Assembly: GCA_016508695.1 (NCBI GenBank)
Contig: VNKQ01000009.1
Coordinates: 1,550,001 to 1,614,000, forward strand
Length of the DNA stretch: 64,000 nt
DNA from: Hyphodiscus hymeniophilus
Lineage: Eukaryota; Ascomycota; Leotiomycetes; Helotiales; Hyphodiscaceae
Direction of reading: 5' to 3'
The notes beneath the pieces are model-generated. The model made no database searches and was not told where the DNA came from. It was given only the letters and a program-made list of their open reading frames with translations. Shown in pieces: positions 23,217 to 33,738 of this stretch; within the stretch, counting starts at the first letter, position 1, and every line of letters starts with the position of its first letter. The position numbers and the translations under genes were made by a program.

Positions 23217-24592
23217 TCAAGCAACCGCAGCCTCGATGACAGCAGCAGTTCCCTGCTCCGCTCTCCAGATCTTGACAATCTTGAACCCACTCTTCGCCAA
23301 TAGCTCGTTCCAGTTCGACTCCGTCCGCTCAATTCCACCAAACCCCCCCATCATCATCAAATCCACCGTCGTCTCGATGAAGCCACATCCGACGTCGGGC
23401 AAGACGAACTCGTGGATCAAGAGCCTAGAATAATCCGGCGTGGCGCTCATCGCTTCGTGAACGGCCTTTAACATCTTGATGCTGGCTTCGTCGTACCAGT
23501 TGTGCAGCACGCGACGGAAGTGGTAATACTTTGCTCCCTTGACAGGCTGCGGAGTGAAGAAATCGTGGACCATCGTCTCAAAGCCAGCTTGCTTCGCTTC
23601 AGAGACGTCGATTTTATCGATGGCCCGGGTAAGATCCTGCAAAATGAAGCGTCCTTTAACCGTCGGATAGTCTTGTCGAAGTTTCTTGAGGACCTGGCCA
23701 TAACCGCCACCGAGATCGACGAGAGTCACAGCTTCGGAGTTGGCACCAAGCCCCTCTACCTCTTCCGAGAATGGATAAGGTGGGGTCATGTGCTTGGGAA
23801 AACTATCTTGTACGGTCATAGCCGAGTCGAAGATAGCGGCGGCCTCGGGATTCTTCTCGTAGTACTCCCAGGATGGTTGTCCCAAGGTCTCGGCAAGAAC
23901 ATTGTCGGAGTCAGTACCTGTGGATTTGTATCCACGTTTCTTGAGCCACGCCGGGAGTCTTGCAGTGCTGACTAACTGGTCATCAAAATACGTTATGATA
24001 TAGTCACGAACACCTGGGATGGTTGCTGCTTGCGCAAGTGGAGTAGGCTCCCACTGCGTCACAGCCGTTTGCTTCAGGTACCCGCAGGAGGATAACAGCC
24101 GGAGAATTCGCTGAAGCAGGCCGGGGTCGGCGTCTGTCTTCTGCACGATCTCATCGAGGCTCGTGGATTTGCTGATAATGTTGAAGAGTTGCAGATCCAC
24201 CGCGATCCTTACGGCTGCATATGCAATGGGCAGTGGAGGTGTGAGAATGCAGCTCTGGTTTCTCGTTGATATCGAGAACTCACCTGAACAGTCAAGCCGA
24301 CTATTGAAAAAACCGGCCCAGCGAGTGTACCGAGAGTCACCTAATAGCACCAAGGGGAATCAACAGGTGCCTATCTAGAACGTTTCTAGGGTATCTTTGG
24401 TTGTGGCAGCTAGTATATTCAAAAGGAGAACTTCTCCTCTCCACTACGTACCTTGGCCAACGTGCCAACCTGTTCTTTGGCGGCACCTATCGCAGCAGCA
24501 TTGCCAGGAGTCTCTTCCACGGTCTTGATCAGCTTTTCGAAAGTCGCATTCAAGCCAGCCTGCAGTTGCTTAAGTTGGGCAACGTCGGCCAT
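23217..24592 (-). CDS. SAM-dependent O-methyltransferase (fungal secondary-metabolite type)
   Basis: The long exon 23217-24254 encodes the methyltransferase. Its landmarks are VDLGGGYGQ (SAM-binding motif I), FILQDLTRAI, and RRVLHNWYDEASIKML with the presumed catalytic histidine. VDLMMMGGFGGIERTESNW is typical of the C-terminal half. An N-terminal winged-helix dimerisation region precedes it (DEIVQKTDADPGLLQRILR). I join a first exon at 24452-24592 beginning MADVAQLKQLQAGL, through a 197-bp intron, giving about 392 residues. That intron is longer than its neighbours, and a second short exon could lie inside it. Related enzymes methylate hydroxyls of aromatic polyketides; the substrate here is unknown and no polyketide synthase is nearby. 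Confidence 0.82.
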
Positions 24593-25845
24593 GACTTCGC
24601 TGCTGATCTCGGACTGTAGGATTGGATTCCTGGGAAACAAAAGGGAGCGAATTCTACTCACGAATGGCGAGAAATTCCCTTCAAGTGGAGTCACAGGAAA
24701 GGAGGGGTTATGAGGGAATCTGTACTTGGGTGCCCGGCTTATCGGGTCTGACGGTCTGACAGCATCGATCGTCAGATGACAGGGCACCTTGCTCAGCTAC
24801 TCAGCTTGACCCGTAAGAGCAGGAAATAGGACGGGACCCCTTCCAGTCTCTCACTCTTTCCATTCAATAATGAGCTATGCGTAGGCAGTAGGAAAGCGAT
24901 ATATTAGCGAAACTTTAACCTTGATTTAACTTTCGATTTGTGGAGGGAAGTTTGATAAAGATAGGATACGGTCAGTAGGGTAGGGTGTCTTTAGTTTACG
25001 TGATCGGCTAGATCGGCTGTGGTTATTCGGGGGCGGGGAGAAATAACCTCGATTGGGCGTATCGCTCTTATTTTATCTTAGCTCCAGCGGTGATGCGAGT
25101 CCGCGAGTCTGTACGAAGTATCTGAGTACAGTAGTAACGTTGAAGCTGATGCACGTGTTCCAGTCCAGTCATCACCGGCCTCACTGCTCACTATCACGTA
25201 TCATCCAAAGCAAGAGGCAGTGTACAGCATCAGTTTCATCAAGTACAAATCAAAGTGCCGCGGATTCACAGGATAGCGCGGCGCGGCTTCACTTACGAGT
25301 CGAGCACTTTACTCAACCTCCTTTGGTTACGGGAAAAGGAGGAATGAGGAATTAATAGAGGCTGAGAATCCAATACTCTCTTTATGATTCAGCGTGATTC
25401 GTGAGCACCAGAAGCTCGTGGGCTTTGGCGCTCTACACTTACAGGGCTAGATAGTGGACCGTCCATGCTGCTCCGATGTTTTGGAGAGCGCGGAGCGGCT
25501 CAGATTCTCGGGCTGATTCTGTCCTTTGGCTTCCACTGGTCAGAGCGTGGCGTATGAAATGAGGTTTCATACCAAGTACCGGCTCTGAAGATGTGCTCGG
25601 CATCAACGGCTGAGGTGGCGGGGTTGAGGGAGGGAATGTGACGAGATCCGGGTTGGTCGGAGATGTCAGGACAGGAGCGTGAGGCGGCTGACGATATCAA
25701 TGCGTGATCATGAGTCTCTTTGGTTGTATGTACAGGTCTATAAACACGGACAGTTCCCTCCCAATGCCCATCCCACCCGGTCCAGCCCACCCGCTAAATC
25801 AAACACTTCCTCTCACGCAACTCAGTCTCATTCCAACTATATCTT
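24593..25845. other. Intergenic region
   Basis: About 1.25 kb containing the O-methyltransferase promoter and the 3' flank of the hydrolase gene. Short ORFs at 25053 (+) and 25500 (-) have no recognisable features. Confidence 0.45.
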
Positions 25846-27345
25846 TTAAGCATCCGATGGCTCCGTGACCATGAAAGTAGGAGGCGGAGGAGATTCCGCT
25901 CCGCCATTGCTGTCGCTTCCTTTAAGCTTTTTTATAAGATTCGGTTGTCTCTCATTCTTCACAGCTTCCAGAATCTTAGCCCGATCTGCCGGAGTCCCAA
26001 CTGCTAATGAACGATGCCGTTCCGTCATCAACCTATCATCTTCATCTAGTACAATATCACCCTCTTCCTCCTGCTCAAATCGATGCACATCATGACTCTG
26101 CTCCAACTGTCTCCTCTCTTCGACGCTTGATCGTCCCCCAAAAGCACATATCAGTTCTGAGCATGCTTCAGAATAACATCTGTCTGCGGCTTTAGGGAAG
26201 GAGACCGGGTTGGGCTTCTTGTCGAAAGCGTGCGGAACACCCTTAATCAAGCCCCCGTGTAAGGTTTTCCCCACTGCTGGACTCGATAATCGCTCGCCGA
26301 ATGCAACACCTTCTGCGTTCAGCATGTCATATTCGCAGGTATAGAGGATGATATTCTCCGGGTATGCGGCGGCTAGCAAGGAGTCATCTGCTGCGGCGGG
26401 GGATAGATAGGGATCTGATAAATCAATGGAGGATTTTGGCTGCAGGTATGAGGCATCGAAGAGGTTCGCTAACATTGGGGGTAGATTTTTTTCAGGCGCG
26501 GGGTTCGTGAGGCGTTTCTCTTCGCGGCTTTGGCGGAAGTCAGTGGGTGGGTAGAAAGAGACTATGGCGACTATCGTGAGGTCTGGGATGGTTTGGGATA
26601 CTTCGAGGGCAGTAGGTTCAAGGTCGGTGAGCTTAAAGACGGAGGAATTGGTGGATTTGCTGCGGGATAAAGTGGGATGAGGAAGAGAGAGAGTCGAGGA
26701 GCTGGGATGAGAGGGGTCTTGGGGGTTTGGGACGAGATGGCGTGTTGAGCTTGTGTGGGCGGATGGAGGTCGGCTTTGGGGCTGGTTTTCCTTCTGGCTG
26801 TCCATCAAGGTACGTTTTCCCACGTCCTTTTGGAGATCGTAAAGCATGAGGGGTACAGTGAAGGCAAAATTTCCTCCTGCGGAAAATCCCGATAATGCAA
26901 TTCGCCTTGGATCAAGACGCAATTCTTCAGCGTGTGAAGCCAAATATATGAGCGCATCCGTTCCATCTTCCACTCCTGTGCTGAAGGGATATTCTGGTGC
27001 CAGACGGTATTCGACTGAGACGAAGACGGCACCTGTTACATTTGTCACCGTAGATGCCCATCTTGCATCATCTGTTCCTGTGCCCAATGTAAATCCTCCT
27101 CCATGGAAATTGACCACCACAGGATATCGATAGTCGTCTGGGGTTTCGAGGTATGAATCAGGGACGTAGAAGATCAATTTGAACCTGCCACCCCTCGGCG
27201 AGAGTCTTGATGAAACGACAATCTTGAAGTTGGGACGGGGTGGTTTGGGGTCAGCGAAGTGGTGGAACTTCATCCCGACGGCCATCAAGGCCCTCCATAT
27301 TGATGCCTTCATGAGTAGTGTCCAATAGGCAAGGGTCCTTCTCAT
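25846..27345 (-). CDS. erdH: Alpha/beta hydrolase (HSL family), probable ergosteryl-aspartate hydrolase ErdH
   Basis: A single exon encodes 499 residues. HGGGF (81-85) is the oxyanion motif of the hormone-sensitive-lipase family. GFSAG holds the nucleophile Ser155, CEYDML holds Asp340, and GVPHAFD holds His372, so the triad is complete. A Ser/Pro-rich insert (about 182-235) interrupts the core and the C-terminus is charged and probably disordered. A hydrophobic N-terminus (residues 4-24) could associate with membranes. The gene lies head to head with the AspRS-DUF2156 fusion gene. In fungi that make ergosteryl-aspartate, a hydrolase called ErdH removes the aspartate. The family and the position support that identity, but it is inference: a general esterase is the alternative. 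Confidence 0.7.
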   Translation of the reverse strand: MRRTLAYWTLLMKASIWRALMAVGMKFHHFADPKPPRPNFKIVVSSRLSPRGGRFKLIFYVPDSYLETPDDYRYPVVVNFHGGGFTLGTGTDDARWASTVTNVTGAVFVSVEYRLAPEYPFSTGVEDGTDALIYLASHAEELRLDPRRIALSGFSAGGNFAFTVPLMLYDLQKDVGKRTLMDSQKENQPQSRPPSAHTSSTRHLVPNPQDPSHPSSSTLSLPHPTLSRSKSTNSSVFKLTDLEPTALEVSQTIPDLTIVAIVSFYPPTDFRQSREEKRLTNPAPEKNLPPMLANLFDASYLQPKSSIDLSDPYLSPAAADDSLLAAAYPENIILYTCEYDMLNAEGVAFGERLSSPAVGKTLHGGLIKGVPHAFDKKPNPVSFPKAADRCYSEACSELICAFGGRSSVEERRQLEQSHDVHRFEQEEEGDIVLDEDDRLMTERHRSLAVGTPADRAKILEAVKNERQPNLIKKLKGSDSNGGAESPPPPTFMVTEPSDA

Positions 27346-27398
27346 AATATGAGGGCGGGATGGGAAGTGAGGTCTGCCGATGCCGAAGAAGACGAGGA

Positions 27399-27433
27399 GT
27401 TCTTGTTGTTGTTGTTGTCGTTATTGTTCTTGT
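27399..27433. repeat. GTT-rich microsatellite
   Basis: Imperfect GTT/CTT triplets run for about 35 bp, 55-90 bp upstream of the erdH start codon. They are probably in its 5' leader. Confidence 0.6.
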
Positions 27434-28542
27434 AGCAGATCATGATGATCAGAGAGTGCAGAGTGCAATGGTCTCGGTCTCGGTTGATTGGAGGCGACGC
27501 TGCGTGGCATGCTCACTCATCAACCGCATTGAGGCATTGGTTGGAGGTTATGGTGGGGGTTTGCATATCGACATGGAAGAAGTCATCATCTACGAGCATC
27601 ATTGGGTGAAACTGGTGAAATGGCCCAGTTCCTGACTTTGGGCCAGAAGGAACGCGCCGACATGGAGTCCCAGTGCGTCATGGGACGGAGGTATCTTATT
27701 AGTTCGGCCGTCCGAAACGGGGTACTAGGAAGTAATAAGAGGCTGGCTCGTGATTGGTATTAAGTGATTACTAAGGTAAAGCCTGACACATAGGAAATAT
27801 CACCAAGTGGTGTTGATGCTGTTGTCTCGGAGGGAGGGAGGGTCCTTTGAGGTAGTTAATCGGTTCTATCCGTACAGTGTTGCATAGAGTCCATACATAC
27901 ACCACACAAGATTAGATTAGAATGAATTGGTTGGTTCTTTTCCCTGCCGACATTATCGAACTGATTAAGTCTGTGTGCACGTGATCTCACAGTGTAAATC
28001 TACTCGGTAGTAGAGAGTTCTATCCTCTCTTGTGTACGAAGTGTTTATATGAAATTCGAGCACCTGTTATGGGGAAGAAGCGCCTCAAACCTCTTGATTC
28101 GCCCATGTTCCAGCTCGTTCGGAGGGATTCTCGTCACAGCCTTGCGTTGCAGTGAAAGAGGCCTTGTTCGGTGGGTTTCCTGGCACAGCCTCGTGGGATT
28201 CGGTATCCTTCCCAGTTGAGGAGATAAGCATAGCTAGCTACCAGCCTACTGTACTGTACATATGCAAGTTGCAACTACATGTACCCAACAATACCTTATG
28301 TAAGCTTGCATCTCCATCTAGGGTAGTATATCATAATTCCAAGGCTCAGGAATCCGGATGTTGGGCAACAACAACCACGTGACTGTACAGCAGGGAGAGA
28401 CCAGCCCTGGCTACCTGGCTCGGACTTCTGCACTGACGTGGTAGGGTCTCATGTAAGTAGTATCAGAGAGTCTGCGTGCGTGGTTGGTGAATCCAAGCCA
28501 AGGAACCGAAGCGAACAGTTTCATGAATACTTAAATTCTTGA

Positions 28543-28589
28543 CATCATATTATATGATGTTGTATTTAAATAATGTTATATTATAACAT
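28543..28589. promoter_or_regulatory. Twin 17-bp odd-centred palindromes
   Basis: CATCATAT-T-ATATGATG (28543-28559) and ATGTTATA-T-TATAACAT (28573-28589) each have perfect 8-bp arms around one central T. Their centres, 28551 and 28581, are 30 bp apart. ATTTAAAT (28564-28571) lies between them. They sit about 350-400 bp upstream of the erdS start. A dimeric regulator site is possible but not shown. Confidence 0.55.
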
Positions 28590-28940
28590 CTCATAAATCC
28601 TTCCTTCACTCCAGATCTCGCCTCTTCCTCTCATCTTTCCTATCATCCTATCTCGACTCCCATATCATCCGCCTCCTCCGTGCACGCATTCCGCAGTCGA
28701 TTATTCCGCCCGTTCCCACTGCGACGTTGTCTTGGGCGTAAGAACCGACTGACTACACATCACACCTCACATCCCGAGCATCAACCCCATGCAAATTGGA
28801 AGCCCATTCCCGCCGAATCCGCGCTACTGGCTGATTACTCAGCCCTGTGATTTCAAAACAAAAGCAGCTCTACAGCCCAAGACTACCTACCACCTTCCCC
28901 GCAACGCACCCATTCTTCACGTCCGCAGACTACTGCCAAT

Positions 28941-31900
28941 ATGTCGTTCCTCAAGAAGCCGCTCAGGAAATTGACAGGTTCCATCAGGTCGGACCACAAA
29001 CCCAATGACCTTCAGGACAAGGAAGAAGGTTTCGAGTCCCCTACCAACGGGGGCAGTGCGACTCCCAATGGCACCTCAACTCCCCCAGATGACAAACGAA
29101 AGAGCCGCGAGGTGCTCAGGGACGAGAAGGTCAGGCGCAGTATGGATAAGGAGCGAACGAAGATTGAGGCAAGGAAGAGACAGTCCATGAGAAGGATAGA
29201 ATCCGAGGCCTATATGAGAGATGCCCCGCCCGAACTCACCAAGCTGTACAAACCATACAGCATGAACATGAGCAAGAGGTGGAACCATGAAAATCGAATT
29301 CTGTTCAAGGAGTTGGATTTCAGCAGTATGTCTCTCAATGCTTATTCGGACACGACTCCGGAAAGAATGCTAACGTTGACGCAGAGCACGAGGGCACGGT
29401 TATTTCCTTCCGTGCTCGAATTCATACCCTTCGTCGGATGAGCGCCAAGATGGTCTTCATCGTCTTCCGTCAGCAGACGATGACCATCCAGGGGGTTCTG
29501 GCAAGTTTCAAGCCGAAGGAAGAAGCCTTGGGTACGTGACCCGCAGACCAATGTACCCAGAACTAACAGATGCTACAGAAGGAGAAGACAACGTGGGCAC
29601 AATTACAGAGCGGATGGTGCGAAGTATCGAGCATTACCCCACCGAGACGATTGTTATTGTACACGGAAAGCTACGGAAAGCACCAAAGAGAGTCAGGAAT
29701 GCTACAATCCACGATTACGAGATTGATGTCTACGAAGTCCACAAGGTCTCAAGCCTCACAGAGAACGTTCCTTTCACAGTCTACGATGCAGAGAACATAA
29801 ACAGGGATAAGGAGGATGTGGCAGAGGATAATGCAGATGATGCTAGGGAGGAGGACTCCAAAGTGCAGTCTCCAACCAACGGGTCACCAAGGTCATCAAC
29901 TGATCTGGCTCGACTTCCCCAGGAACTGTTGAGCAAAAGTAGGTTTTGACAGTCCTAATATCTGTCAGTATTCGCTAACGATCTTCCAGCAAGCTTAGAC
30001 GTCCAGCGAAAAGAACGAGCATTGCCTCAGAGAGTGCGATTAAACAACCGAATCATCGATTTGCGAACTGGGCCAGCACAAGCAATCTTCAGAATTCAAT
30101 CTGGAATCTGCAACCTCTTCCGAACATATCTGGATGGCCAAGGCTTCATTGAAATCCATACACCGAAGCTGCAAGGTGGTGCGACCGAATCTGGTGCTAC
30201 AGTATTCGAGGTCAATTATTTCGGGCGACCTGCGTTCCTTGCTCAATCTCCGCAATTAGCCAAGCAAATGGCTGTCATTGCTGATTTCGAGAGAGTTTAT
30301 GAAGTTGGTCCTGTTTTCCGAGCTGAAGACAGTAATACACCTCGCCATTTGACCGAATATACTGGTCTGGATCTGGAGATGGCCCTTGAGGAGCATTATC
30401 ACGAGGCTTTGGATATCATCGATGGCATGTTCAAGAACCTTTGGCAAGGGATTTACGACCGCTACGAGACGGAAATTGAACTGATCTCGCACTTCTATCC
30501 TCACGAGAAAGTTCTATGGCTCGAGGAAACGCCTCGCATTCCATTCAAGGACGGTGTGCAGATGTTGATTGATGACGGCTATGTCGATGAAGAAGGCAAT
30601 CCACCTTCACCGTTTGAGGATCTGGCTACTGTGGCCGAGAGACGCTTAGGCGCCCTCGTGAGAGAGAAGTACAAGACCGATTACTATATACTGGACAAAT
30701 TTCCAGTTTCCGCACGACCATTTTACACTATGCCAGACCCAGGCGATGATCGTTACACGAACTCGTTCGACATCTTCATGCGGGGGCAGGAAATCTTGTC
30801 TGGTGGCCAACGTATCCACGATTCTCGATTTCTTGAGAAACGCATCAAAGCACAAGGAATCAAGCCAGAGTCCATGTCCGAGTATCTCGAAGGCTTCCGC
30901 TGGGGTGCACCACCTCACGCAGGCTGTGGTATCGGTCTCGAACGCTTGACCTATCTGTTTTTAAACCTTGGAAACATCCGACTAGCATCTCTATTCCCTC
31001 GCGATCCGAAGTCTCTTCCCGCCATTCCACCCAAGCTCTCGCTCCGCCATGAAGATGCATCTACCACCAACCCACCCTGGGAATGCAAAGAATACTTTGA
31101 ACAACAAGACGAAAGCTACGGACTGGAAGACCGCAAGAAGCTTCTTCAACCTCTAGAAAAGCTCATTGCCAACTACGGAGACGCTGCCAACACATCATGG
31201 CTAGATCCCCGTTATCACGTCTGGCGCCACCCCTCTACCGGCGCTGCCCAAGGATATATCATCTACAACAACCACCTGATCTCCGTCGGTACACCTCTTT
31301 GCGCCAAATCGCAAATCCCATCAGTGGTATCTGCCTACCTCCAATTCTTGAAAGAAGAACACTCCAAGCTCAAACCTCTCTGGATGATTGTGGGTTCAGA
31401 AGTAGAAGAATATCTTGGCGAGAAGTTTGAATGGCGAACCATTTCCTGCATTGCCGAAGAGCGTGCGAATCCCCGTGATAATCAAGCGATGAAAGATGGT
31501 GATCTTGCCCGTAAGGTTAGACATGCAGAGAAAGAAGGTGTCAAGAACCAGGAAATGAGTACGAAAGAGGCACCGCTACCCGACGATTTCAAAGCGAAAG
31601 TTGATGCTAGAGTCCAGGATTGGCAAAAGGGACGAAAAGGCACGCAGGTTCATCTCACCCAGATTAGGCCCTGGGTTGATGAGGCGCATCGGAGGTATTA
31701 CTATGCTCAAGGCACTGACGGAACGATTCATGCTATTTGTGTCTTGCATCAACTCTCGCCAGCAAATGGATACCAAGTCAAATTTTCACTCGAATTTCCG
31801 GGTGCACCTTCAGGAACCATCGAGTCCCTGATCCTGTACGCCATGAAGCAGATTGCAATCGCAGACCCCGAGGCTAAACAAGTCACATTCGGCACTGGAG

Positions 31901-32124
31901 CACAGGAACATTTACAAGGTGGACGTAACCTAGGGAAGAACAAGATCAAGTTCTTGTCCAAGGCTTACGATACTATCAACAAGCAATTCCATCTGACCAA
32001 TAAGTCCGACTTTAGAGAGAAGATGGGCGCGTGGAATGATCCGGCTTATGTCTGCTATCCGAGGGGTGGACTTGGGGCTGGTGGGATTAGGGCTATCATG
32101 GGGTTCTTGGAGGAGGAGGGCTAG
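28941..32124 (+). CDS. erdS: Ergosteryl-3beta-O-L-aspartate synthase (AspRS-DUF2156 fusion)
   Basis: Four exons (28941-29325, 29385-29531, 29579-29938, 29990-32124) encode 1,008 residues. A Lys/Arg-rich N-terminal helix (about 50-90) probably binds tRNA and is followed by the OB anticodon-binding domain. The class II catalytic core spans about 305-640, with LAQSPQLAKQM, motif 2 FRAEDSNTPRHLTEY (about 407), GGQRIHD and motif 3 GIGLER (about 612). Ordinary AspRS ends soon after NIRLASLFPRDP; here some 370 further residues follow. They include WLDPRYHVWRHPSTGAA, YIIYNNHLISVGTPLC and a closing GGLGAGGIRAIMGFLE, which fit the DUF2156 (duplicated GNAT) transferase of MprF-like enzymes. Such fusions charge tRNA-Asp and transfer aspartate to ergosterol. 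A canonical cytosolic AspRS gene should exist elsewhere. Confidence 0.9.
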
Positions 32125-33738
32125 GCTAGGTACCTGCGCCTGATGAGTGAGTGGGTGAGATGATGGGTGTTGTAATTATTTCGGATTTGGGGTCTAAGCG
32201 GGATGAAAGGGGATTGGGGACGATGAAACGAAGGAGTGACTTAATGAAAAGCATCGAACTGTGGAGGGCGTTTATTTCTTTTTCGGTTCTTGCACGAAAG
32301 CAACTATTACTTTTTGTTCTCCGAATACCTCTTTCCACTTCTTTCTTCTGTGTATGGGATAGACGACAAGTTATATTCTGGATAACTCTCATATCTCTTG
32401 TTCATAGCAATTAATCTACACCTCGCCCATCCAGCAATGCGCGGCGTCACCCACCCACCGTGAACAAACGATCCAGAGATGACGCATGAATGCAAAGCGG
32501 CGTCCAAACATCTCGCTCGCATCAGTCGATAAAAGCCACGAAAATCACAGTCTGGAATAGGAAGTTCTCTTCGGTACCAATCGACCACTGCTATAATGAA
32601 CCTCTACAACAAAGGCTCTGGCTCTCTGAGGCTTTAAGCATGGTAGTCGGTAGTGAAGAGGGGAGAGGGGAGACTGATGGTGGAGAAGGACGACAGTGGA
32701 GAGGGGAGAGTGATGAGGGAAGGACGACGGTGAAGAAGCTGTCTCGACAGTGAAGAGGCTCGACAGCGACAACTGTCTCGACAGTGAAGAAGCCCGACAG
32801 TGAGCAACCCCGACAGCGACAGCTGTCTCGACATTGCAAGTTGGGGAAACCAAGGGTCGGAAGTGGTGGGGGTGGGAAGACCTAAGTCTTTACCATCGGC
32901 ATCATGGTCTTGATGCAGCCATGCGGGAGATGGCAATGGGGAGGAGGAGGAGAGGCGCATGATCTCACGCCCCTCAGCTTCCCAGCTGCATAAGGTGTGG
33001 AGGAATGGGAAATCGTGGAAGGGAAAACCTTGGGTGGGTATTTAAGGGATTTGGCATTTAGGCTAGGATCTGTGAGAGCGGTGATGCGGAAGGGGTGGCC
33101 GCTGTACACTACCTGTATTTGAAATTCTTCCCAACGCACGTGCATTCAAGATGTCCCCTTTGCTTGCTTTCTATCGGATCTTTCGTCTACCTCTCAAATA
33201 GCATTGCTCTTGCGCCTCTTTGTTGAAACTAGCCCACGTCATTGGGATTGTGCTGCCCAAATTCCGCTATGGGTAGGCCGGGGTTTTGGCAGTCAGACAT
33301 TCCTCAATACCGCGATCCATCGGCGCTGACATTGAGAACCGGAGAGAGACCTTTTCGACCCAATATGTATGATAATGAGCAAAGGAATGCCAATATGAAG
33401 GCGAAATTCGTGTCATGACTGCCCGACCGTTACCACGATATTGTACACTCCCATGCCCCCTGAGGACGGAGAACAACCAGGGACTGGGGATCGATGAATG
33501 AGCACTTGCTCGGATATTCTTGCAATATATACATGAACCTGCATAGACATATCGCAGGCCGTAGGAGGAAACCACCAAAGTGTTGACATCCAAGAGTAAC
33601 CTGCCGCCGAGCAGAGATGACGCAACTTCCACTACGAGAAGAAGGGTATAAGCAGTCAAACTCCCTCATCTCAGTCCTAGCCAGATGTCCTCTTCAACTA
33701 CTCATGCGTGTGTCGTTCTCCAGCATCAAAGTCTAACC
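32125..33738. other. Intergenic region with minisatellite
   Basis: The 1.6 kb between the convergent erdS and POT1 genes holds the repeat tract listed at 32640-32835. Short ORFs on both strands over it are products of the repeat. The remainder shows nothing I can support. Confidence 0.5.
32640..32835. repeat. Purine-rich minisatellite with CTGTCTCGACAG units
   Basis: The left part repeats GGAGAGGGGAGA-type words with GACGACAGTGG. The right part holds CTGTCTCGACAG followed by TGAAGA at 32739 and 32773, and a diverged copy at 32823, with CGACAG words between. The unit is an inverted repeat with CTGTC/GACAG arms. Confidence 0.7.

Larger units (their letters stand above)
27346..28940. promoter_or_regulatory. 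Shared upstream region of erdH and erdS
   Basis: About 1.6 kb between two divergent start codons. It holds a short GTT-rich microsatellite at 27399-27433 next to erdH and two 17-bp palindromes at 28543-28589. A C/T-rich leader of about 300 bp before erdS is also present. No convincing gene lies inside; an ORF at 28789-28974 overlaps the erdS start and is probably leader sequence. Confidence 0.6.

Noticed and set aside
23502..23975. 157-codon plus-strand ORF
   Set aside because: Antisense shadow of the O-methyltransferase gene.
32545..32960. Ser-rich minus-strand ORFs of 80-108 codons
   Set aside because: They are translations of the purine/pyrimidine-rich minisatellite and its flank, repeating in several frames.
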